Assembly: GCF_900115635.1 (NCBI RefSeq)
Contig: NZ_FOXE01000021.1
Coordinates: 1 to 56,635, forward strand
Source: Oscillibacter sp. PC13
GTDB lineage: Bacteria; Bacillota; Clostridia; Oscillospirales; Oscillospiraceae
Direction: 5' to 3'
DNA length: 56,635 nucleotides
This document shows, piece by piece, positions 34,700 through 43,276 of the stretch (positions within the stretch are counted from its first letter, which is position 1; each line of letters begins with the position of its first letter). Under the pieces are notes generated by a model that had not been told where the DNA came from, made no database searches, and saw only the letters and a program-made list of their open reading frames with translations. The translations under genes were made by a program, and so were the position numbers.

Positions 34700-36243
34700 A
34701 CAGTTCCTCCTTCTGTCACAGCGGCAGATCCGCTGACTTGTACACCAGCCATCAAAAGGCCGATGGTCTCTCTCTGTGCTTCCTTCTGTGGAATCTGTGC
34801 CATGATGCGCCCCTTGTACAGCACCATAATTGTATCGGACAGTTCCAAAATCTCATCCAGCTCCGTGGACAGCAGTAAGACCGCCGCGCCGCGATCCCGC
34901 TCCTCCACCAGCCGGGACTGGATGTACTTCGTGGTACCGATATCCAGTCCGCGATCCGGATAAACGGCGATGATGAGTTTTGCCGCCCGATCCAGTTCCC
35001 GCCCCACAACAAATTTCTGTTGGTTGCCGCCGGAAAGACGGCCCGCCTGTTCAGCCACGCTGGGTGTCTTCACTTCGTACTTTTTGCATAGTTCCTCATT
35101 CCGTCTGGTAATTTCCTTCCAGTGCAGCACGCCATGCGTGGCATATGGCTCTTTGTCGTAGCTCATCAGAATTAGATTCTCATTGACACTCATTTCCTTG
35201 ATCATGGCCATCTTATAACGGTCTTCCGGAATGTGCGCCACGCCATGTGCCAAAATTTCCTTCGGATGCTTGCCGGTAACATCCGCGTTTTCAACATAGA
35301 CAGCTCCGCTCTCCGGCTGCAAAAGACCCAGGATGCAGCGGACCAACTCGGACTGCCCGTTTCCGTCCACGCCTGCCACTCCCACAATTTCTCCGGCGCG
35401 GACCTGAAAGCTGAGGCCATTCAGACGGGAGACTTTCTCCCGGTCAGTATAGTGCAGATCCCGTACCTCCAACACGGTATCGCCGGGATGTGCCGGTGCC
35501 TTGTGTGTCACAAGATCAATGGATTTTCCCACCATCAGCTCTGCCAGTTGTTCATGGCTGTGAATTTCGGAGATGGGCAGATTGGCGGCCGCCACTCTCC
35601 CCTGCCGCAGGACGGTGCATTGGTCACAGATGTCCATGACCTCTCCCAGCTTGTGGGTGATAAAAATAATAGTCAGGCCTTCATCAGTGAGCTGGTGGAG
35701 CAGAGTGAACAGTGTATCAGTCTCCTGGGGCGTCAGCACAGCGGTGGGCTCGTCCAAAATCAGCAGCTTGGAATTCCGGAACAGTGCCTTTAAAATTTCC
35801 AGCCTCTGCTGCTGGCCAATGGTCAGATTCTCCACCTTTTCCCAGGGTGAGATGGGCATGTTGAATTTCTCTGCCAGCGCGGTGAATCGTTGTGCCGCCT
35901 GATTCAGATTCAGCCGGAAATGGCTGATCTCCTTATATCCCAGCATGACATTTTCAATCACTGTCAAGGCGGGAATCAGCATAAAGTGCTGGTGCACCAT
36001 CCCGATTCCGGCGGCAATCGCCTGCTTGGGATCCCGGATGTCCAGCTTTTTTCCATTCAGCCAGATCTCTCCTGCCGTGGGGGTATACAGGCCATAAAGG
36101 ATGTTCATCAAGGTAGACTTTCCGGCACCGTTCTCTCCCAGCAGCGCGTGAATATGTCCCTTTTCTACGGTAAGGCTCACATCGTCGTTGGCCACCAGAT
36201 CACCGAAGCGCTTCGTAACATGTTTCAATTCCAAGTATGCCAT
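34693..36243 (-). CDS. Nucleoside-type ABC transporter, ATP-binding protein
   Basis: 516 aa with two ATPase halves, as in RbsA/NupO/YufO. The first has a complete Walker A (GENGAGKST) and a TIGQQQRLEILKAL signature. The second has a degenerate P-loop (GVDGNGQSEL) and LSGGNQQKFVVGREL. It energises the two permeases encoded just upstream. With the BMP-type lipoprotein this makes a BmpA-class purine nucleoside importer. It overlaps the ADA gene downstream by 7 bases. Confidence 0.93.
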   Translation of the reverse strand: MAYLELKHVTKRFGDLVANDDVSLTVEKGHIHALLGENGAGKSTLMNILYGLYTPTAGEIWLNGKKLDIRDPKQAIAAGIGMVHQHFMLIPALTVIENVMLGYKEISHFRLNLNQAAQRFTALAEKFNMPISPWEKVENLTIGQQQRLEILKALFRNSKLLILDEPTAVLTPQETDTLFTLLHQLTDEGLTIIFITHKLGEVMDICDQCTVLRQGRVAAANLPISEIHSHEQLAELMVGKSIDLVTHKAPAHPGDTVLEVRDLHYTDREKVSRLNGLSFQVRAGEIVGVAGVDGNGQSELVRCILGLLQPESGAVYVENADVTGKHPKEILAHGVAHIPEDRYKMAMIKEMSVNENLILMSYDKEPYATHGVLHWKEITRRNEELCKKYEVKTPSVAEQAGRLSGGNQQKFVVGRELDRAAKLIIAVYPDRGLDIGTTKYIQSRLVEERDRGAAVLLLSTELDEILELSDTIMVLYKGRIMAQIPQKEAQRETIGLLMAGVQVSGSAAVTEGGTVC

Positions 36244-36254
36244 TCCGCGCCTCC

Positions 36255-37169
36255 TTACTCTTTTGTGTAGGCCACCGCCGTTGCGGCGGGCGCCCGGGAC
36301 TTACGGATGAATCCGCACACTGCCACCAAGGTAATCACATAGGGCAGCATCGTGATAATTTGATAGGGAATCCCGGTATTCGCAGCCTGCAGACGGTACT
36401 GAAGCGCCATGCCTGCGCCAAAAATCAAGGATGCCCCCATCACACCCACGGGAGAATAGCAGCCCAAAACCACCACAGCAAGCGCCATAAAGCCTTTGCC
36501 GGAAACCATGCCTTCTGTAAAAAAGCTCAGCTGCCCCATAGACATATAGGCGCCTGCCAGGCCGGAGAGCAGTCCGGAGAGGAGGATGGTCCACCACCGT
36601 GTGGCCAGGATGTTGATACCCAAGGTATCACTGGCCCGTGGGTTTTCTCCCACAGAGCGGACCTCCAGTCCGATGTGGGTTTTTTTCATGATATACCATA
36701 CCACCGGCACCGCCAGAAATGCCAGATAACAGACAAGGGACTGATTGAACAGCACTCCAACCACAGGGATACTGCTCAGTCCGGGAATCGGCATGGCGTT
36801 AAAGGTCTCAATCACCGGAACGCCATTGGTGGTATCAAAGACAATCCGGTTCAGGGTAATGGTCAGTCCGCTGGCAAAAATATTAACAGCAGCACCAACC
36901 ACCGTTTGATCCGCTTGCATATTCAGTGTGAAAAAAGCAAACACCGCCGAAAATACCATAGTCGCAACCATGGCGATGACTGCACCTGCAAAGGCCGATC
37001 CTGTCCAATAGGATCCCGCACAGCCCATCAAAGCCCCCAGCAGCATAAATCCCTCTGTTCCGATATTCACGATGCCCGCATTGGCGCTGAACACCAGACC
37101 CAAGCCCGCGATCAGCAGCGGCGTAGACATCCGAATCAGCGAGGAGAGAAAACTTGCGATATCTTCCAT
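36255..37169 (-). CDS. Nucleoside-type ABC transporter, permease 2
   Basis: 304 aa from ATG 37169 preceded by AAAGGAGGCGGCATAAG. Multiple membrane helices with the BPD_transp_2 pattern (STPLLIAGLGLVFSANAGIVNIGTEGFMLLGAL; EVRSVGENPRASDTLGIN coupling loop). Its start lies 1 base after the stop of permease 1. Equivalent to YufQ/NupQ. Confidence 0.92.
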   Translation of the reverse strand: MEDIASFLSSLIRMSTPLLIAGLGLVFSANAGIVNIGTEGFMLLGALMGCAGSYWTGSAFAGAVIAMVATMVFSAVFAFFTLNMQADQTVVGAAVNIFASGLTITLNRIVFDTTNGVPVIETFNAMPIPGLSSIPVVGVLFNQSLVCYLAFLAVPVVWYIMKKTHIGLEVRSVGENPRASDTLGINILATRWWTILLSGLLSGLAGAYMSMGQLSFFTEGMVSGKGFMALAVVVLGCYSPVGVMGASLIFGAGMALQYRLQAANTGIPYQIITMLPYVITLVAVCGFIRKSRAPAATAVAYTKE

Positions 37170-37170
37170 C

Positions 37171-38256
37171 TTATGCCGCCTCCTTTGCCGGATGCTTTGA
37201 ATCCGCCTTGCGAAGGCGATGGTAGTCAAACATTTTTTTGCCCACCACAAAGACAATGATCAATCCCTGAAGCATATAAATGGTGGCTGTTGGAACGCCG
37301 CTCTTCATCTGCATCTTATTTGCGCCGCTTTTCAGTGCACCGAACAGCAACCCGGAGAGCACAATGCCTCCGGAGGCATTTCCTCCCAGCAGCGCCACCG
37401 CCACGCCGTCAAAGCCAAAACCGTTGAAGGCGTTTTCCATAATGCGGAATTGGACGCCCATCAACTCACAGGCGCCGCCAAGTCCAGCAAAGCCGCCGGC
37501 CAGGAACATGGACAGCAGCGTATTGCTCTTGACATTCATGCCGGCGCATCGTCCTGCTGTGCTGTTCAGTCCGATAACGCGCATCTCATAACCCCGGGTA
37601 GTGTGGAATAGGAAGAACTGATAGAACAGGAGGGCTAGAAGCGCCACGATAATGCCCGCATGGAGCCGGGTCCCCGCTAAAAGCCTGGGAAATTGTGCCG
37701 TCTCCAGCATTTGTTTGGATTGTGCAAAGTTGCTGCCGCTTTCCATGTCCTTAATCGGTCCTGCAATCATGTAATGTACAAAGTACAGCGCCACATAGTT
37801 GAACATGATTGTAGTGATCAGTTCGCTTGCGCCAAAGCGGTTTTTCATGATGGCCGGCAGCGTTCCAAACAGAGCTCCGCCCACAAATGCAGCCAGCAGC
37901 GTCACCGGAATGTGAATGGGCGCTGGGAGGTTTAGCTCTGTGCCCGCCAGAACTGCACACAGGGCGCCGATATAGACCTGGCCTTCCGCACCCAGGTTTA
38001 CCACGCCGCAGCGCTTTGCAATGGCATAGCTGAGACCGGTCAAAATCACCGGCGTTGCCTTGTTCAGTGTCTCACCCCAGGCGTTCAGATTGCCAAGGGA
38101 ACCGCTGAGCAGGCCGCCGAAAGCCGCAACTGGGTCAAAGCCCATCAGTGCGAACACTGCGCCGGCGATAAGAAATGAGGCCAAGATAGATGCAAGGGGA
38201 AAATAGATCTTGTCGACCAGTCTCCCCAGCTTCGCCCCTGTAAGTTTATGTTCCAT
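37171..38256 (-). CDS. Nucleoside-type ABC transporter, permease 1
   Basis: 361 aa, about nine to ten membrane helices. YAIAKRCGVVNLGAEGQVYIGALCAVLAG and YEMRVIGLNSTAGRCAGMN are typical of the YufP/NupP permeases of BMP-type importers. It follows the binding-protein gene after a hairpin that may reduce downstream expression. Confidence 0.92.
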   Translation of the reverse strand: MEHKLTGAKLGRLVDKIYFPLASILASFLIAGAVFALMGFDPVAAFGGLLSGSLGNLNAWGETLNKATPVILTGLSYAIAKRCGVVNLGAEGQVYIGALCAVLAGTELNLPAPIHIPVTLLAAFVGGALFGTLPAIMKNRFGASELITTIMFNYVALYFVHYMIAGPIKDMESGSNFAQSKQMLETAQFPRLLAGTRLHAGIIVALLALLFYQFFLFHTTRGYEMRVIGLNSTAGRCAGMNVKSNTLLSMFLAGGFAGLGGACELMGVQFRIMENAFNGFGFDGVAVALLGGNASGGIVLSGLLFGALKSGANKMQMKSGVPTATIYMLQGLIIVFVVGKKMFDYHRLRKADSKHPAKEAA

Positions 38257-38311
38257 GGAACCTCCTTTCCGCGCAGCAGATGCGCGGTTTTCCTTTCTCC
38301 GTGAATGAAGA

Positions 38312-38348
38312 GAGGAGCACAGCGAAAGCTTCGTGCGCTGTGCTCCTC
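38312..38348 (-). terminator. Intercistronic hairpin after the binding-protein gene
   Basis: GAGGAGCACAGCG / CGCTGTGCTCCTC, 13 bp, without a strong T run. Such hairpins commonly give more binding protein than permease by partial termination or 3'-end protection. Confidence 0.6.
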
Positions 38349-38364
38349 CCCCATTTTATTGGAT

Positions 38365-39393
38365 TCAGCCCAGCGTGATGGAAACTTCGCCGGAGGCCAG
38401 CGCTTCATAAGCAGCGGTGATCTGCGCCTTTGCTTCGTCGCTGATGTTGGCGGCGGCATCATACCAGTCGGACAAGTACACCACGCCATCCTTTGCGCCC
38501 AGCTTTACCACACCAGTGTCGCCGGTCAGCTTGCCGTCCAGATAATCCTGGAATGCCCGCTCATAGACCAGAGAGGTGTCCTTGACCACCGCACAGACCA
38601 CAGCGTTGGGAGCAACGCTCTCCTGGCCTTCTCCTGAGGCAACGGCAATGATACCGCCCTCTTCCGCAGCCTCGTCCACACCCAGGGCTGCATTGTCGCA
38701 CATGGGGGCGATGGCATCCACACCGGCATCGATCATTGCCTTGGAGGTTTCCTTTGCGGCAGCCACATCGGTAAAGCTGCCGGTCATAACAGCGTTGATC
38801 TCCACATCGGGATTGATGTATTTTGCCCCCTGCTCAAAGCCGGCACGGCCGTTGAGGATGGGCGTGATCTCCATAGCGCCCACAAAGCCCACCTTCTGGT
38901 TTGCACTGAGAATCGTGCAAATAGCCCCCTGCATAAAGCCCTGATCTTCATCGGCAATGGCATAGCTGGTAACATTGTCCTGAGTGGTTCCGCCGTTGAT
39001 GATGATGAACTGGGTATCGGGATAATCGGACACGATGCTCATCGCGGCTTCCTCATAAGAGTTGGTGCTGAGGATGATGATATCATAGCCGTCGGCAGCA
39101 TAGGTGTTGATGCAGTCAGGCAGTGCGGAGTTCTCCACATTCTCCTGATAGGCAATCTCAGCGCCCATGGACTCAATCTTCAAGAGTCCCTGGTGCGCGG
39201 TGTAGTTCCAGCTCATATCACTGATGGGTCCGGACAGAATGCAGGCAACGCGGACGGGATCGGAAGCTTCCCCATTTTCGGTGCCGCCAGATGCGCCGCT
39301 TCCAGTATCGCTGGCGTTACCAGACTGGGAACCGCAGGATGCCAGAGAAAGGGCCATTGCCATGGCCAGCAAGATTGTTAAAAACTTTTTCAT
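38365..39393 (-). CDS. BMP-family nucleoside-binding lipoprotein
   Basis: 342 aa from ATG 39393 with GAGGAAAATTTG upstream. Lipobox LSLASCGS and a Ser/Gly-rich linker precede a BMP/PnrA domain (DPVRVACILSGPISDMSWNYTAHQGL, VGFVGAMEITP). BMP proteins bind purine nucleosides outside the cell and feed the permease pair. The neighbouring deaminases support a purine ligand. Confidence 0.92.
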   Translation of the reverse strand: MKKFLTILLAMAMALSLASCGSQSGNASDTGSGASGGTENGEASDPVRVACILSGPISDMSWNYTAHQGLLKIESMGAEIAYQENVENSALPDCINTYAADGYDIIILSTNSYEEAAMSIVSDYPDTQFIIINGGTTQDNVTSYAIADEDQGFMQGAICTILSANQKVGFVGAMEITPILNGRAGFEQGAKYINPDVEINAVMTGSFTDVAAAKETSKAMIDAGVDAIAPMCDNAALGVDEAAEEGGIIAVASGEGQESVAPNAVVCAVVKDTSLVYERAFQDYLDGKLTGDTGVVKLGAKDGVVYLSDWYDAAANISDEAKAQITAAYEALASGEVSITLG

Positions 39394-39469
39394 CAAATTT
39401 TCCTCGCCTTCTTAAAAAATTTATATGAATGGATGTGTGCAGACGAACTTTATCGCTTGGGCCGCTTCC

Positions 39470-40027
39470 TCAGTTTTCAGAGGGATGCCAAAATCCTTTA
39501 TGCAGTTCCATCAGCTCATCCTCCAGTTCCGGAACAGGCCCGATAATCTCCATCTCCGGCTTTTGCCCGCAGGCGAACACCGCCCGGCAAGGCAGTGCCA
39601 GTGTAGGATTGCGGATATCGTCACCGGTATATTCTTTCAGCGTAGACTCACGGCCAATATAGACCAAACGACCCAGGTTGCCCCAATAGATGGCACCGGA
39701 GCACATGGCGCAGGGCTCTCCGCAGTTATACATGGTCAGATCCCACATTTCCTCCTTGGTGTACTTCTGGGAAGCACGGCGCATCAGCTCCGTCTCGGCG
39801 TGGCCGGTGCAGTCGCCCTTGTGCTCATTTTCGCAGTTCCCCTGCTCCATCAGAATGTTGCCGTCCTTATCGGCCAGCAGGCAGCCAAAGGGATAGTTGC
39901 CAGCCTCCTTAGCCTCCCGGCAGATCTCGATGACCCGGCGCAGGAGTTGAACCTCCCGCTCCGGCAGTTCTTCCAGCTTCACTTCATGTCCAGCCTCATA
40001 CGTAATGGACAGCGTCTCTTTACTCAT
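39470..40027 (-). CDS. CDA-fold nucleoside/guanine deaminase
   Basis: 185 aa. The zinc site HAE (TGHAETELM) and PCAMC (CGEPCAMCSGAIYWG) is that of the cytidine/deoxycytidylate deaminase superfamily, guanine deaminase/TadA branch. About 35 extra residues lie before the domain. With the transporter and ADA genes it likely deaminates a purine base such as guanine; the substrate is inferred. It is the first gene of the array that reads down to the GntR gene, and its promoter carries the shared 21-bp box. Confidence 0.87.
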   Translation of the reverse strand: MSKETLSITYEAGHEVKLEELPEREVQLLRRVIEICREAKEAGNYPFGCLLADKDGNILMEQGNCENEHKGDCTGHAETELMRRASQKYTKEEMWDLTMYNCGEPCAMCSGAIYWGNLGRLVYIGRESTLKEYTGDDIRNPTLALPCRAVFACGQKPEMEIIGPVPELEDELMELHKGFWHPSEN

Positions 40028-40081
40028 AGCAATGTTCCTTTCTTGACATTTTTAGGTGGTATGACCTTTTTCTTTAGGGCA

Positions 40082-40142
40082 AGTGTATCAGGCAGCAGGG
40101 GGTAAGCGCAAGGCAAACCAAAGAGGTCGGACAGCTTTTTTC
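40082..40142 (-). promoter_or_regulatory. Deaminase operon promoter with upstream 21-bp box
   Basis: On the minus strand a 21-bp box, G followed by AAAAAAGCTGTCCGACCTCT, occupies 40142-40122. Exactly 10 bases later comes TTGCGC (40111-40106) and after 18 bases TACACT (40087-40082). The same box, with the same 10-base gap to a -35, occurs before the amidohydrolase at 41.2 kb. The position suggests an activator site. Confidence 0.62.
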
Positions 40143-40190
40143 AAATTCTTAAAATACCTCATAAAAGTAGCAGATTGCTGAATTCATCCC

Positions 40191-40207
40191 TTGAGCATAA
40201 TGCTTAA
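40191..40207. promoter_or_regulatory. Palindrome upstream of the deaminase operon
   Basis: TTGAGCATAATGCTTAA, arms of 8 bp with one mismatch around a central A. It overlaps a second possible minus-strand promoter (TTTACA 40224-40219 with a CATTAT -10) and may be an operator for the GntR protein. Inference only. Confidence 0.35.
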
Positions 40208-40264
40208 ATGTTGTCTTTTGTAAAAATCCCAAAAATTATAAAAGAGCATACAAAAGTGGTATTC

Positions 40265-41035
40265 TTATGAAATCAAATGAGAGCGGAGGTCCCCAAGCAG
40301 TTCCTCCCTGCTCCAGATTCTGTCCGCATGGGCAAACAAGCAGTGGTCAAAGTCCAATTTTTCCAACCTGTCCACAAATGGTCTCAGCTTTGCCTGGTTA
40401 AAGGGGAGTCCTGCCAAAATATCCTGCAACTGTTCAGGATGCCTCGGATCATAATCCCATTTCAATGTAAACAGCTCTTTGCCGGAAGCATCACCCAAGA
40501 ATAGAAACCGCTCTTCCGGTATGAAGAAGATGAGGTGATCATCGCTGTGAGGGCCGCCGCAGTCAATCACCTGCACACTGACGCCGCCCAGATCAAATTC
40601 TGCGCTTCCCTCCAGCGCAATGTCCGGCGCCGTCACACGAATTACAGATGGATCGGGGTATTCCGCCAGCTTGCTGTGATAGCCAAAGAGGATATCCTGT
40701 CCTGCTTTCAGCCGATTGGCCATCTCCTCCGGTGTCCAGTGCCATTCCGCCTCCCTCCTCAGCTGATCTGCACAGCGGTCCGAGGCCAGTGTCACGCCGT
40801 GTACAAATGCCGCGCCGTAGCTGTGATCCCAATGATAATGGGAGATTCCTGTGAATGCAGGCAGTGGAAGGCCCCGCATCTGGAGCTCCTTATAAAACAG
40901 CTCCACATGCGCCCGTGAGGCGCCTGCATCCACCGCAAAGGCCATTCGTTCGCCTCGGATATACCCCAAAGCCGGTCGGTCAGAGCGGTAGTCTGCCTCC
41001 AGAAACCAAATATGTTCATTGATTTGATGCAGCAA
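40265..41035 (-). CDS. MBL-fold metallo-hydrolase
   Basis: 256 aa from a TTG at 41035 that follows AGGAGGGGATTGC. The metallo-beta-lactamase fold is shown by SHYHWDHS, DCGGPHSDDHLIFF and FLFLGDASGKE. Members hydrolyse esters, lactones, phosphodiesters or thioesters; the substrate here is unknown. It lies between two purine-type operons and is divergent from the amidohydrolase, so it may act on a ring-opened or conjugated purine product. That is a guess from context. Confidence 0.85.
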   Translation of the reverse strand: MLHQINEHIWFLEADYRSDRPALGYIRGERMAFAVDAGASRAHVELFYKELQMRGLPLPAFTGISHYHWDHSYGAAFVHGVTLASDRCADQLRREAEWHWTPEEMANRLKAGQDILFGYHSKLAEYPDPSVIRVTAPDIALEGSAEFDLGGVSVQVIDCGGPHSDDHLIFFIPEERFLFLGDASGKELFTLKWDYDPRHPEQLQDILAGLPFNQAKLRPFVDRLEKLDFDHCLFAHADRIWSREELLGDLRSHLIS

Positions 41036-41155
41036 GCAATCCCCTCCTGAAAATTTTGGAATAAGAAAGGCGCCAGACTACCGCAGCCGATAATCAAGCG
41101 CCCTTGCTTTTGAAAAAAAATATGGCATTTGTAAAAAAAATACAAGATTTCTCAA

Positions 41156-41215
41156 GAAAAAAGCTGTCCGACCTCTCCATGTTCCATTGCTTTTTTTCCC
41201 CTTCCTTCTTACTCT
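41156..41215 (+). promoter_or_regulatory. Amidohydrolase promoter with the shared 21-bp box
   Basis: The box identical to that at 40122-40142 lies at 41156-41176. After 10 bases comes TTGCTT (41187-41192), then 17 bases and TACTCT (41210-41215). Same orientation and same box-to-promoter distance as before the deaminase operon. Confidence 0.62.
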
Positions 41216-41272
41216 TTTTATATAAGCAACTTTCATTGATATCCCCACTTTTGATAAGGAGACAGAATTGCC

Positions 41273-42742
41273 ATGGGAAATCCTGTTGTTTGGAAAGACT
41301 GCAAATTTTTATTTGCCACCGCTGATCCCGCTGATATCTCTTCCGGGCTCTCTGTATTGGTCGATCACGAAAAAATTCTGAAAGTGGCTCCTTATGAGGC
41401 CTTAGTCAAGCAGTATGGGGAGACTGCTGCATCATGGGATGTGGTGGACTGTTCCCATAAGCTGGTGATGCCGGGCCTTGTGGATGGGCACAACCATCTG
41501 TGCAATACCCATATGAATCTCTCCAGAATTTTTGGAATCAACTATGACAACATTGCAGAGCATATGTTTACCACTATCCACGATCCCTATGGCTGGATGA
41601 CGGAGGAGTGCTTGTACGACATCTCGTTTTTGTCCGCTCTCAATGCCATAAAGCACGGTGCCACTACCATTGAAAACAGCACCATCCTGCCGGATACCGC
41701 CTTCCGCGCCATGCAGGACGCTGGCTGCCGCGGTATCCTGGCTCCCCAAATGGCCACCTCCTTCCGACTGGAAAACGACGATTTGAACTGGAAACAAATG
41801 TTGGATCGAACGGAGCGCTGTATCCGGGATTACCATGATCCCACCCATGGCATGTCCGTTGCGGTTCACATTCACGATCAGTGGGATACCCTGGAAGAGG
41901 TCATGCTGCGGGGCATGGCCATGGCCCAGAAGTACGATACCAAATATGTCACCCACTTTTGGGAATTTTCCGATGCCAGGGACCGGGCAGACCGCCAATT
42001 CGCCTCTGAAGGAGGCGCTTTCCTTCATTATCTGAACAAGGGCCTTATCAATGAACGGTGTGTATTTTTCCACGGCAGCGTGCTGCGTGAATCAGAAATC
42101 GATCGCCTGGCTGCCACCGGAGCCTCTGTCATTCACAACCCGGAGATCAACGGCACCAACTGCGGAAATTGTGCGTACATTCCCTATATGCTGGATGCCG
42201 GCGTGAATGTGGGCGTTGGCAGTGACTATGGTTCCCTGGACGTCATGACCTCTATGAAGCTCTCTCTGCTGGTCCATAACATTATGCCAAGGGCCAAAAA
42301 AGGACTGGCCCCCCACCAGTCTTTCCACCTTGCTACTTTGGGCGGTGCCAAGGCTTACGGCCTGGAAGATATGATTGGATCTGTGGAACCGGGGAAGCGG
42401 GCGGATCTCATCAGCATTGACTTGGCGCAGGCCACGCATCTGGCGCCTATGGCCGCCTCTGCCATCGCCTATGGCCCTGAGATTTTGTTCTTTCTGTTTA
42501 TCCGCGGCTGTGCCGGTACGGAAACCTGTGACACAATGGTAGACGGGCGTTTTCTCCGGCGTGACGGCCGGTTTTTGCTCACGGATGAGCCCGCGGCCAT
42601 GGAAAAGGCAAATTATTGGTTTGAAAAATTTCTGCCGGATCTGGCCAAGCGCCGAGCCGACGGCGGACATTTTGCCCGACAAATTCATCCTGATTACCTC
42701 TGCGAGAGCGATGTGGATTTGGAAGCCCTTCTCTCTAAATAG
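41273..42742 (+). CDS. Amidohydrolase (SsnA/TrzA-type deaminase family)
   Basis: 489 aa with AAGGAGACAGAATTGCC before the ATG. The metal-dependent hydrolase motif PGLVDGHNHL and the later KYVTHFWE, FFHGSVL and VGSDYGSLD give the expected HxH, His, His and Asp ligands. The family includes guanine deaminase, 8-oxoguanine deaminase, SsnA and chlorohydrolases. The context of nucleoside import and two other deaminase types points to a purine base or related ring as substrate. Its end (RFLPD..RRADGGHFARQIHPDYLCESDVD) is longer than typical guanine deaminases. Confidence 0.88.
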   Translation: MGNPVVWKDCKFLFATADPADISSGLSVLVDHEKILKVAPYEALVKQYGETAASWDVVDCSHKLVMPGLVDGHNHLCNTHMNLSRIFGINYDNIAEHMFTTIHDPYGWMTEECLYDISFLSALNAIKHGATTIENSTILPDTAFRAMQDAGCRGILAPQMATSFRLENDDLNWKQMLDRTERCIRDYHDPTHGMSVAVHIHDQWDTLEEVMLRGMAMAQKYDTKYVTHFWEFSDARDRADRQFASEGGAFLHYLNKGLINERCVFFHGSVLRESEIDRLAATGASVIHNPEINGTNCGNCAYIPYMLDAGVNVGVGSDYGSLDVMTSMKLSLLVHNIMPRAKKGLAPHQSFHLATLGGAKAYGLEDMIGSVEPGKRADLISIDLAQATHLAPMAASAIAYGPEILFFLFIRGCAGTETCDTMVDGRFLRRDGRFLLTDEPAAMEKANYWFEKFLPDLAKRRADGGHFARQIHPDYLCESDVDLEALLSK

Positions 42743-42913
42743 AGCGCCGCTTTCTTCCAGCTGCGGTAACAGCGGCGTGGCGGACGAGCACTTTTGTAAA
42801 AGTCGCTTGTCCTATCGGCATCGGAGATAGAAGGCACGTATGGAAATTGATGAATGAATTGTAAGTCAAAGCGATTCCCATACAGTATATAGCCATCATC
42901 CTGTTAAATGGAG

Positions 42914-42942
42914 TTGCTTTTTCACTTCATTTGTGCTATTAT
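42914..42942 (+). promoter_or_regulatory. Promoter of the tandem hairpin transcript
   Basis: TTGCTT and TATTAT with 17-base spacing; the predicted start lies only a few bases before the first AAAGAACCGTC unit. Confidence 0.65.
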
Positions 42943-42954
42943 AATTATCGTAAT

Positions 42955-43032
42955 CAAAAAAGAACCGTCGTAAAGAAGGGCTTTTGGTATTGCACCGTCA
43001 GGGTGCCATATGGAAGGCTCTTCTTTTTTATA
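42955..43032 (+). ncRNA. Candidate small RNA / attenuator, unit 1
   Basis: The unit starts AAAAAAGAACCGTC, then forms a long hairpin between GAAGGGCTTTTGG and AAGGCTCTTCTT, with an inner CACC-GTCA-GGGTG stem-loop, and ends in T6. It begins at a predicted transcription start and ends like a terminator, so it could be a free ~80-nt RNA. It recurs as unit 2. Confidence 0.5.
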
Positions 43033-43047
43033 TACCCTTGCCCCGCC

Positions 43048-43136
43048 AAAACTAAATCAGAAAGAACCGTCTTTTGAAGAAGGGCTTTTGTGATCCTGCT
43101 GTAAGGTATGAACATAATAAGCCCTTCTTTTTTATT
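43048..43136 (+). ncRNA. Candidate small RNA / attenuator, unit 2
   Basis: AGAAAGAACCGTC followed by a perfect 11-bp stem AAGAAGGGCTT / AAGCCCTTCTT and T6. The 5' part and stem match unit 1, whereas the loop region differs. It lies in the leader of the L25/Ctc gene, 141 bases before its ATG. A third, smaller hairpin follows at about 43156-43187. Confidence 0.5.
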
Positions 43137-43276
43137 TCTCTGCAATAAAAATTCTATGACCACTCTGTGGTGCGACCATGTGTCATAAAAATAGCATCTG
43201 CGCCATTTTTATAGTTTAGGGTCTATCAACGCATCGTGCGATATAGAAATAAAACCATACCATAAGGAGGATCACA

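Noticed and set aside
40028..40264. Purine riboswitch before the purine operon
   Set aside because: The conserved three-way-junction and loop sequences of the guanine/adenine riboswitch were not found in this stretch or at 41036-41272.
42955..43136. Tandem hairpins as a guanidine-II (mini-ykkC) riboswitch
   Set aside because: The two hairpins do not carry the required ACGR loops and the downstream gene is L25/Ctc, not a guanidine-related gene.
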